Source of the DNA: Paracamarosporium sp. OC-R06-R3
Taxonomy: Eukaryota > Ascomycota > Dothideomycetes > Pleosporales > Didymosphaeriaceae
Direction of reading: 5' to 3'
NCBI GenBank assembly: GCA_019828545.1
Contig: JACVRA010000312.1
Location: forward strand, 1-52,719
Length of the DNA: 52,719 nucleotides
Shown here: in pieces, positions 41,650-50,639 of the stretch
Numbering within the stretch: the stretch's first letter is position 1
Layout: every line of letters begins with the position of its first letter
The notes under the pieces: generated by a model
The model's input: the letters and a program-made list of their open reading frames with translations, nothing else
The model's database searches: none
What the model was told of the DNA's origin: nothing
Translations under genes and position numbers: made by a program

Positions 41650-42828
41650 TCAACAAGAATAGTTCAACCTTTAATTCAGGCCGGTGTGGAAGTCCCCCGA
41701 GATTTATTTCGACAGGTCGTTCTTGACACTCGTCTTGGGATCAGGGGTACTATGGCCGCTACCGCTGAATTGCTCATTCACCCAGGGTTGGAGATCGATG
41801 GAAAACATGACTCGCTTATCGCCGCAGCGATGGCAGGCTTCCCAACACTCGTCACCTTACTCCTCGAAGCAGGGACTGATATACATGGCTGCTCTAGACT
41901 ATCCAAATATATCAACGTCCCTTGGAATCGTGAAGTCCAAGGAAATGCACTTATTGCTGCTGCCTCGATGGGCCGTGAATCGGTGGTGGCGATCCTTCTT
42001 GATGCAGGCCAATACTCTGACACACGTATAATCTACAAGAACGAGTCTTGGCCATGCAAACATGTTGCATTGATTCAGGCCATAGTGTGCGGTCTGGAAA
42101 CCCGCTTGGTCGATGAAAGTATTGGCATCATAGAGAAGTTGATCCACGCAGGGGCGGACATTCACGAGGGGAGTGATGCTGCGTTGTACCAGGTCGTCAG
42201 TGGCAAAGAGGCTTCCTACGGAGGCCGCCCTAAGCTTTTGCAAGTCCTAGTCAGAAATGGTGCTGATGTGAACGCGCGAGCCGACTGTCATCAGTGGGAC
42301 AATGAAGCATACACAAGGTATAGACCTAGTATACTCTACGAAGCAGCGCACACATCAACCTCTGAGGTTGTCCAGCTTTTGTTGGATCATGGGGCCGATG
42401 TCAATGGCTACGGCTGGACTCGATATTCGACAGGACACCTGCAATCGTTACTCGACCAAGATACGGATGATGGAGCCGATAGGCATTCTAAAGCATATCT
42501 AAATCGTTACGATAGCGTACTACTGGGTAGTTTGAGCCGTACTTCAGCTCGGTTGGGACCTGGCAACGCAAAGCTTTTGATTGAGCGCGGGGCAGACATT
42601 ACAACAATCGATTCTACCGAAGCCTGTACTCTGGTTGCTGCAGCTGCGCTGAACGGATATAAAGACTTCACTACTTTTCTTGTGGAGCGGATGCTGTACG
42701 GCAGGGACCGAATGACGATGTATTCAACGATACACTGAACGATGAGCCAATCAAGAAATCGTTAAAGCGACTTGACATGAAAGAAAGACAATGGTTCAAA
42801 GAGATAAAGAGACTATTAAAACAGTAGA

Positions 42829-43325
42829 ATGATACTTGCCGTATATGATAAAAGCCACGAAGAAACTGCCGACGATATTGATGAAGAGCTTGTTGTTGTC
42901 ACAGGTAGATAAGCGTTAGCGATGAATGAACAGAATATTTACCCAGCTCTATATTAGCGAATCTAGCTAACAATAAAGGCTAATTATTGCGTTTGAGAAC
43001 AGAAACTGGGAAGGCGCTGCCTTTCCGAATGGAGATCACGGGATGCGGGCTGAGTGTCAGTTACGTGACAAGAAACGTCATCAGGAGCCTCCCTTTGCAA
43101 AGGTAGCATTGAGGCTATGTTGATGTTCAGGAGAAAGTAAGGTGCTGTCGCATGGTAGGTTGTGCGTGGCTGGGCATGATAACATTCGCTGAGAATTGTG
43201 ATTGGTTCCTGGGATCACAAGATGGCTCGCTAGGCACCAGCTGTGCCGTCTTCAGCCTTTATTGCCCATAGACATCACTTTTCCTCGCTCCAAATTCAAT
43301 ATCGGTCTTGTCATCATCCCGAAAC
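42829..43325. other. Intergenic region between NLR-like and HET genes
   Basis: No supported gene. A 27-residue frame (MILAVYDKSHEETADDIDEE...) directly after the NLR-like end could be a residual tail of that gene. Copy 2 of the shared 26-nt element lies at 43035-43060. Confidence 0.45.
43035..43060. promoter_or_regulatory. Element shared with the NLR-like upstream region (copy 2)
   Basis: Counterpart of 38056-38081. This copy contains CGGGATGCGGG, two CGG-type half sites of the kind bound by Zn2Cys6 factors; in copy 1 the second half site is changed to TGG. Confidence 0.45.
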
Positions 43326-45507
43326 ATGTCAGAGAATCTGTATTGCGAGCCTTGCCGTCGATTTCTTCGTGGAGAGGTATCTGTGATCGATCAATCCGAG
43401 ACGCATATAACTTTTCATCACCACCATGATTTTGAGTCCTTTGATAAGGCGATGCAGCTACCATGTGCAATTTGCAGTTTAGCATATACTTACGCCGATA
43501 CCATGCCGTCTGCACCCTGCTGGGGACCAATGGCTGGACACTATGCTACATGGGACGACAAATGTATCATAACATTTTTTGGGGTCGGGCATATAAACCC
43601 GAAACAATGCGCTCTGTTAGTTCTCCAGCTATGTCCTAGTAAGTGATTTTTGCAAGACCAGTATGCAGCTACCGACAGATACTACAGGCTTGAGCGAGTA
43701 CAAAACAATTGATGATCTGTCATCAAGCACGCAATCAGACTCCGCCATTGATTTTCTCCTGCAAAAGTACCATCAATGTCGTGAGGAACACGCCAAGTGT
43801 AATGCTCCAGAACTTTCTGCTTTAGTCGAATATCCTTCAAGACTTCTGGATGTTGGCACCGATGAGCATAGCTTGATCATATTACGTAGCACTGGTATGT
43901 TGCGATTTGAAGAATACGCCTGTCTCTCTCACTGTTGGGGACACACGAAGCCTTTTGCACTCAACCAAAACACTCAATCTGCGTTGGCTACCGGAATCAA
44001 TTTGACTTTATTGCCAAAAACATTCCAAGATGCCATATTCATCACGCGACGTCTGGGCATTAAGTATCTATGGATTGACTCACTGTAGGTAATCACTATT
44101 TCAGGTCAGATTTTTTTAACCCATCTTCTTAGATGCATTCTCCAAGATAGTCAAGACGATTGGGCAGCTGAAGCTGGTCGTATGGGACACATCTATGCGA
44201 ACGCGGCCTGTACAATTGCAGCAACTGCTGCGAAAGACAGTAGCGATGGCCTGTTTTTCAAAAGGAATCCACAAATGTTTCAATCACGGCGGCTACATCT
44301 TGACTTCGATCCCAAAGCCTCCTGGCTTGAAGGTAAAGACAGTAGAATCGCTTCGAAAGGAATTTACCTATATGACGTCCACTGCTTAGCTGCACGATGT
44401 ATTGAATAGGCGCCTTTGAATACTAGAGCTTGGGTCAGTCAGGAGAGACTTCTTTCACGTCGACTTCTACATTTTACTAGTACGCAACTTTTCTGGGAGT
44501 GCCTCGAGTGTACAGCATGCGAGAAATGGCCCGAACAGCTTCCAGACTTCGCACAGCAGGACTGGCTTTTGGACGTTACGTTGCTGAAGAAGCGACTCTA
44601 TAATATGACAAGACAAGAAGCGAGTGGCGCATCTACTTGCTTGTCGTCTCCTGTTCCAACCCGAGGATTGGATTACTCTACTTACCGTGACTGGTGCATA
44701 TATCGAGACGAGTATTCCCGATGCAAGCTAACTTATGATAACGACAAACTAGTGGCAATGCACGGTATTGCAAATTTGGTCAGCCAAGCGACAGGCGACG
44801 AGTTTTCTGCAGGCCTCTGGCGAAGTCATATCATCGAAGAGCTCTGCTGGTACGTAGTTAATATTACTCGGGAACCTTTGAAATGGAGAGCGCCTACTTG
44901 GAGCTGGGCGAGCAACAATGCTGGAATATGTTCCGGCGTATCGACTCAGTATCACCGTCATCATCCAGGTCGGCGAATTGAGGCTGAACTTTTTGAGCTC
45001 AATGTCAAAACCAAGGCTTCCGGGGAACTGGAAAATGCCTCAATGAAAATCAAGTGCACACCCTTGCGCGCGATCTTGACCCCGGATATCAAGATGGAGC
45101 CCCTGGATGACTACCGGGGATCAATTGAACTTATCAATTATCGTGGGGATGTACTGGAACGTATTCTAAACTCCCAACACGGCATTGGCGGAGCTAGCGT
45201 TTACCCGGACCATGACGTCCGCGAACCACAAAGTGGCTACATAATTGTACTTCAGCATTGCCTCCATGAGGAGATACCTGAGACGACTGATGATATAGAA
45301 AGTTCCGATGGCGAGGTGGAAAACAGTGTCTTGAGAAAGCCATTTGAAGAAACTGACATCCTCGAAGCTCTATTTCTGCGAATCTGCGATGGAGACGAAG
45401 AAAGATATGAAAGAATAGGTCTCTTCCGTTTCAAAGGCTATCAAGCCGTCAGGAAAGTCCTCAGGGTATGCAGTACGTCAGAGGAAAAGGTAATAACTCT
45501 TATTTGA
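43326..45507 (+). pseudogene. HET-domain protein gene with an in-frame stop
   Basis: Exons 43326-43638, 43688-44084 and 44133-45507 (introns 49 and 48 nt) keep phase. The N-terminus is MSENLYCEPCRRFLRGE. The HET domain begins YACLSHCWGHTKPF and continues LPKTFQDAIFITRRLGIKYL, then WIDSLCILQDSQDDWAAEAG across the second splice and HIYANAACTIAATAAKDS. TAG at 44407-44409 interrupts the frame between RCIE and APLNTRAWVSQERLLSRRLL, two segments that are contiguous in HET proteins. After it, the frame is open to 45507 with TWSWAS and a long acidic tail. HET proteins trigger cell death when incompatible strains fuse. CAG to TAG is a C-to-T change of the kind RIP makes. Alternatively a readthrough or a strain-specific null allele. 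Confidence 0.85.
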
Positions 45508-46136
45508 TCGAGACTACAGGTCCTACAAAGAAGGGTTAATCGCTTAGAGCGGGGCATTCAGAAATATTGACTAGCATCAGATGTTCATGAAGTACTTAAT
45601 AGAGAGGGAGGAATAGTATGAAAGAATTAAACGAACATATCAGTACGCTTAATCAAGAGCGAGAGAGGGTGTTGCATTCGTCGCATCACACCAGAGCACT
45701 TTTTCCCACGACCTCTTATATACTCTCTCGTCAACCGCACTCACCCATATTCATTCCCTTCTGCCATGAGCTTCCCCAAAGTCTCTTGCGTACAGGTCGT
45801 TTCCTATGGGGTATGTGATAAGCATATCGTGAACTCGCCAAAGACTTCGCCTCATACGTTCTTAGATGGATAACATATTGATGACTTTGAGACATAAATG
45901 ATGCTCAAAACATGGTATTTGCAGGATAAATGCGGAGCTGAACTCCGCCCATGCTACGCTTATATATCCTCATACAATATGAAATATACAACAGACCAGA
46001 AAAACTAGGAATATACACATCGCGTATTCTCCGTATGTACGGCTGTACTTCCGGCCCGCGAGTCCTGGAAGAAGGGTCTTTATAAAGATGACCATGGCGC
46101 ACCCCAGCGGAGCACCTATTCCAGTACTGGATCACC
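45508..46136. other. Spacer
   Basis: 3' flanks of the HET gene and of the NUC1 gene. No coding frame with features; no repeat seen. Confidence 0.5.
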
Positions 46137-47189
46137 TCATTGCTGCTTCCCAAAATTCTTCTGCTTCTGCGCATACTCCTTAACAATCAACGAGCAATTA
46201 ACCTCCTGACACAACCTCTTCCTCCTCACCGGCTCCAGCTTTGAGGCGAACTCCAGCCCGCTCGCCCTCTCTACAACCTCGACCGGCACCTCAAAGTCCG
46301 TAAGCGGCTTGTTATTCGCGATGACCGCATTAGGCAGCACGAAAGCGCCCAACGCAACCTTCCCACCCTGCTTTCCATCCTCGGCAAAAATAACCTTGTA
46401 GAAATGCGTCGGCACCGCCACGTTCGGCGGCGACCCAATAACCTCGTATGAAACCCTCCACTTCCCATCCGCCTCTTTCTTAGGCAAGTACAATGGCCCA
46501 GTTACTATCCGCACAGACGGATAATGCTTCGTCAGCCTTCTGCCAAAGTCCTCGAAATGCGCCCAGTAATCTCGGTTAAATCCGTCTCCAACTTGCGGAC
46601 ACATGTTGCTCAGCGCGAAGGTATCATCCATAGCTTCCTGGCTCCACTTTGCGTCTGCGGCGGGCACTTGGTGGCCGCGATCGTAGCCGGACCGGAAGTA
46701 GTCCTTGAGCTTTGCGCGGAACATTTCTGGGATGGCGACATCTTCGACGAAGACGGAGTGTTTGCGGTCGGCGTTGTTTTGCGCGAGGGATTCGGGCGTG
46801 ATGTGCTCGGCGACCCAGTGGGGGTTTCGGGTGCGGCGGTCGAAGGAGGAGGTTAGGGAGGCGGCGGGGCGGAGGTCGTTGACGGGGCCTGGGAAGCCAT
46901 ATTGGAAGATGCCACTGGGGTCGACCTGGTGTATGGTTAGTATTGAATGATCGGATGTTGGGTTACGTATTCTGGAGTTGCTTACTACGGCTTTCTGGGG
47001 CGGGGCGTGAGGGTGTCGTCCAACAGGTAGAGGCGGTGGTGGAGGTGCTTTCTGTAGGCCAGTTGTAGTCGTGGTAGTCGTAACAACTGTAGCTGGCGCC
47101 TCTTTCTTCGTCGACCAGAGAGCCGCAGTGGCTGCTGCTCCGGTGGCAGCTCCAGCCGCGGCCACTATTGCGAGAGTCACTTTCGACAT
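46137..47189 (-). CDS. NUC1: Mitochondrial DNA/RNA non-specific endonuclease (NUC1/EndoG)
   Basis: Exons 47189-46986 and 46925-46137 are joined across a 60-nt intron (GTAAGC donor, CTAACC branch, CACCAG acceptor). Its length is a multiple of three, so the unspliced frame is also open, but splicing gives the family join KAV-VDPSGIFQYGFPGP. The spliced product is 330 residues. The N-terminus has an alanine-rich hydrophobic anchor (TLAIVAAAGAATGAAATAAL) and a proline-rich linker. The catalytic DRGH motif is in SGYDRGHQVPAADAKWSQEA; the metal-ligand region is MCPQVGDGFNRDYWAHFE. Such enzymes cut mitochondrial DNA and RNA and can enter the nucleus during cell death. Confidence 0.93.
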   Translation of the reverse strand: MSKVTLAIVAAAGAATGAAATAALWSTKKEAPATVVTTTTTTTGLQKAPPPPPLPVGRHPHAPPQKAVVSNSRIRNPTSDHSILTIHQVDPSGIFQYGFPGPVNDLRPAASLTSSFDRRTRNPHWVAEHITPESLAQNNADRKHSVFVEDVAIPEMFRAKLKDYFRSGYDRGHQVPAADAKWSQEAMDDTFALSNMCPQVGDGFNRDYWAHFEDFGRRLTKHYPSVRIVTGPLYLPKKEADGKWRVSYEVIGSPPNVAVPTHFYKVIFAEDGKQGGKVALGAFVLPNAVIANNKPLTDFEVPVEVVERASGLEFASKLEPVRRKRLCQEVNCSLIVKEYAQKQKNFGKQQ

Positions 47190-47584
47190 GCTGATGGTTG
47201 CTTTCTCGGCGTATCCAGGGGTAACTCGGCGATGGATGCGCTTTTAAAGCTAGCAGCACTTCCCGCAGAGATCAGCCGGGCCAGCGGCGCGTGAACAGTG
47301 TTTCAGACGCGTCGAGTTCGTTGCGTTCGATTTGCTGGCGCCTATTGCAAAGGTCATCTGTCGTTCTCCATGGAGAAATTCTGGGTTAGCGCCGCGCTTA
47401 CCTATTCGCGTCTAGCGCGGAACGGAAACTTTGACATCTCCAGGCTCAACACCATGAAGTCATCGCCAGCAAGATAGTCTCCAGTCTTCCTGATTCTGCC
47501 AACTGTATAGTTTCGGGTGGTATGGCGCTTCTGTAGATTCTGTGATTTCTGCATTGTGTTTCTTTCCGTACATATAGAGCAGAG
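47190..47584. promoter_or_regulatory. Divergent promoter, NUC1 / TCD1
   Basis: 395 bp between divergent starts of two genes for mitochondrial proteins. The minus frame 47402-47758 is judged a shadow. No specific site recognised. Confidence 0.45.
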
Positions 47585-49240
47585 ATGTCCTCGTGGATAT
47601 CTCGGGCTACCGAGAACCGCAATGCGCAATTGATAACGACGGCGGTGGTGTCGGGAGTGGTGGTGGGAAGCGCAATTTTGGGTCTCCAGAAGGCGAAGCG
47701 GATGTACAGAGTTGCAGATTTGAAAGCATCGATACCAGAGGTTGATGAAGAGCATCACGCGACCAGAGTAAGTGACCCACTTGGCTACTCTAACAATGCC
47801 ACAGCAAGCCCGTGGGAGGAACTGATTTCATCTTATGTATCGATGAGTGCTGATGAAGCTTTACCAGTTGACTGAATATGGCGCTGCATCCAGCGTCTTC
47901 GCCCCAAGTAAGGAAGACAAGAGGAGCATGGAACTCGCAGCAAGAGCACGGAAAGGAGACTACGATGACGGTTGGTATTTCCAAACCTCACCAGATAACA
48001 GCTAACAGCTCTAGACCTCATCTTGGAACAACTTGCTCGAAACCGCGTCTTCCTTACAGACGAAGGCCTCGCCAAACTCCGTTCATCTTTCATCATAGTC
48101 GTCGGCTGCGGCGGCGTCGGATCGCATGCAACCGCAGCGCTCGCCCGCTCTGGATGTTCTAACCTCCGCCTCATTGATTTCGATCAAGTCACTCTATCTT
48201 CTCTCAATCGGCACGCCGTGGCAACTCTCGCAGATGTGGGAACTCCTAAAGTGCACTGTATCCGCCGGCGTCTCGAGCAAATCACTCCCTGGACGCAGTT
48301 TGACTGCCGTAATGAGCTCTTCAGCGAGGCCAGTGCGGCGACGCAACTCGCGCCCGATGCGATCGGACAGGCACCCACATATGTCATCGATGCCATCGAT
48401 AACATTGACAGCAAGGTCGCGTTGTTGAACTACTGCCACAAGAACGGCATCCCAGTCATCTCCTCCATGGGCGCAGGATGCAAGTCCGATCCGACGAGGA
48501 TCTTTATCGGCGACATCTCCAACTCAACTGACGACCCGCTCTCCAAATCTACGCGCCGTCGTCTCCGCGCCCTTGGCGTAAAAGACGGCATCCCCGTAGT
48601 CTTTTCCACCGAGAGGCCCGGGCCAGGAAAGGCGCAACTCCTCCCGCTCTCAGATGAAGAATTCAAGAAGGGCGACGTAGGCGAATTGGGTGTCCTGCCC
48701 GACTTCCGCGTCAGGATCCTACCCGTCCTAGGCACGATGCCGGCGATCTTCGGCCTCGCCGTCGCCAACCACGTTATTCTCTCAATCTCGGGCTACCCAC
48801 ACGAGTACCTTCCTTCCAAGAACCGCGACAGCATGTACGACGGTATTCTCGGCTCGCTGCAGGGCTCAGAAGGAAGGATAGCGAAGGACTTCGGGTTCAA
48901 CGCGGAGGGCCTTAAGATCCCCATTACGAAGGACGATGTGGGGTATTTGATTGAGGAAGTGTACCACGGACGTAGCGTCATCAGTGGGCTTTCGACAAGG
49001 CTGGCATTAGTCAGGTGGGAGAGGCCGCAGGCAGACTTCATCGATAAGCGGACGCCTGGACAGAACAACTCCTTCCTCAGGATGAATCAGCTCGTTTGCA
49101 TGACAAAGGAAGAGGCGACAAAACACGAGAAGGAGGTCCTCAAGGGCGATAAGAAACCTGAGGATGTGTGGGATAGCAAGGTTGTAGAGGTTGTAAAGAA
49201 GAAGATGGAGGAGGAGGAGAAGTATGTGAGGTTCAGATAA
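47585..49240 (+). CDS. TCD1: tRNA threonylcarbamoyladenosine dehydratase (TcdA/Tcd1-type, E1-like)
   Basis: Exons 47585-47767, 47868-47970 and 48015-49240 join in phase to 503 residues. The introns are 100 and 44 nt; the second has a weak GTTGGT donor but GCTAACAG before its acceptor. A membrane anchor (LITTAVVSGVVVGSAILGLQ) is followed by LTEYGAASSV, then the family segment LARNRVFLTDEGLAKLRSSF. The nucleotide-binding Rossmann motif is IIVVGCGGVGSHATAALARS, with RLIDFDQVTLSSLNRHAVAT, VIDAIDNIDSKVALLNYC and ISSMGAGCKSDPTRI. The enzyme uses ATP to cyclise t6A37 of ANN-decoding tRNAs to ct6A; yeast Tcd1/Tcd2 sit on the mitochondrial outer membrane, fitting the anchor. The C-terminal lysine/glutamate-rich helix is common in the family. 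Confidence 0.93.
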
Positions 49241-49507
49241 AGGCGGTGGGTGTATATACTGTGTAAGCTAGTCGGAAGAATTCAGCTCACTGTGGATTAT
49301 CTATACAAATAAAAACCGTCATAAAATGTAAATATGCTTCGTCACTTTATTGTGATCAACACAAAATCAGCGGTCTTTGGTGTTGCTCACCACCACCACC
49401 ACCACTTCATTCACCTCGAACGATCCGCACACCCGCACCTCCCACATCATTTTGGGCACCAATTCTTTTCATCTTCTCTCTCTCCCACATGCCAGGCGAC
49501 ACGCATC

Positions 49508-50591
49508 TACTTTGCCGTCCTAGGCTTCTTGGCTGACATGGCCAGCTTGGTGCCCTCCATACGCGCCTCGTCAAAGTCGCGAGACTTTGCTGGAGTAGTA
49601 GGGTTGCTCTGCATACCTAGTCGATCTAGCGTGTCGAAGATGGTAGCCCGACCCACTGCGTGAAGGCCTTGCTGCTTGGAATCCTATATACATAGGGTCT
49701 AAGCATCTTGCTTGCTCTAGAGAACTGCGGTGACCTCAGCTTGCGTAAGTAGCTTAGCGTTGCGGTGCTTAGTAGGCGCATCAGGACTAAGCTCCTTTAT
49801 GTTAACTAGCTCGTCGTCAATAAGGGCAAAGGTATTGTCTAGGCTAGTACAGTCAACGCTAAACTTGCTGCGCAGAGACTGGTTTAAGATAGAGGCAACG
49901 AATCCTATAAGGCTGTTTACGGTAGATGTGCAGACTATACGCGTGTTGTAAGTCGCATCTATATATAATTAGATAATAAGGTAAGGTCTCGTTTGGCTGA
50001 TGCGTACGATACGGCCAATGGCCTAAAGCCATATAGCATAGGACACGGGCGGCGAGAATGCGATGAGGTGTAAGCATTAGTGTTGCAAATTCAACCTAGT
50101 GTTTATGCTGTAGGTTAGGATAATAACCTTAATGTCACTTGGGTCTAACGTCTTGCCCAACACCCAACTCAGTGCTAGACGATTAAAGGCCGCAGTCAAC
50201 TCATTACGATACTCAGGCCCGTACTTTAACAGCAGTGCCTTTGCCTTAATGCCCACTACGCGCAACGCGATGCTGACGATGAGTTGCTCAAACAGAGATA
50301 TATAGAAGACGACGGCCTTACGTGCCTGGCTAATAACGATGTCAACGACAAGGGCGTATAAGGCGCGAAGGCGGGGTGTGTACTAGGTAAAGACAAGAAG
50401 GTACTGCATCGCTTCTCGCTGCGCATTGGCCTTGTTACTAGGTGTGGCAGGTTTGGGTCGAGTGTTGGCACCGTGGAAGAAACCGTGGGGCTGGCCTCTG
50501 ACACCTTGCATGCTTCGCGCGACTCATTGAGCTGGCCTTCGTGAATCTCCTTGAAGAGCTGACGAAGGAATAGGTGATCAGCGTTGCCCAT
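49508..50591 (-). pseudogene. Degenerate ORF of unknown, probably mobile-element origin
   Basis: Minus-strand stretches that read as one protein interrupted by stops and shifts. From the ATG at 50591: GNADHLFLRQLFKEIHEGQL; then in another frame NTRPKPATPSNKANAQREAM and QYLLVFT. A TAG at 50383-50385 follows (CAG would read through), then YTPRLRALYALVVDIVISQA, VGIKAKALLLKYGPEYRNEL and TAAFNRLALSWVLGKTLDPS up to TAA near 50077. Further on come SIKQSL-like LNQSLRSKFSVDCTSLDNTF, LLTQAEVTAVL and, at the end, RATIFDTLDRLGMQSN with LAMSAKKPRTAK, stop 49508-49510. The codon choice (many CTA, CTT, GCC) differs from nearby genes. I do not recognise the family; a transposon-borne protein hit by RIP-like mutation is my best guess. 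Confidence 0.45.
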
Positions 50592-50639
50592 GTCACCTCT
50601 TTTATCCCCCTCCCATTGCACTGCGACGTCCCATTTTTA

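Larger units (their letters stand above)
38374..42828 (+). pseudogene. NACHT-ankyrin STAND (fungal NLR-like) gene, multiply disrupted
   Basis: Starts MDPGTAVGVTSLGLQVCEGI, typical of the HeLo-like N-terminal domain of fungal STAND proteins. An in-frame TGA at 38581-38583 splits this domain; the same frame then continues (LQECRDGVQHLEKKL) through a coiled, threonine-rich segment to a NACHT domain. Walker A at 39262-39285 reads GKAGCCKT, with cysteine where GKAGCGKT is expected; Walker B is LVVDALDEC and a sensor-like ILMTSRKES follows. A 49-nt intron (39861-39909) joins to MFRWATLQLQSI, a winged-helix-like region and many ankyrin repeats (GTALRAAAYRGHKKIVQMLM, DSLIAAAMAGFPTLVTLLLE). A run of 12 G at 41638-41649 shifts the frame, and a further shift near 42681-42700 is needed to reach the apparent true end, WFKEIKRLLKQ, at 42828. 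Relatives act in heterokaryon incompatibility or innate immunity by oligomerising on ligand binding. As read, it cannot make a full product. Confidence 0.85.

Noticed and set aside
44333..44409. Intron ending at the HET-gene TAG
   Set aside because: A GTAAAG donor and a TAG acceptor exist, but the join is out of phase with APLNTRAW and hits a stop at once.
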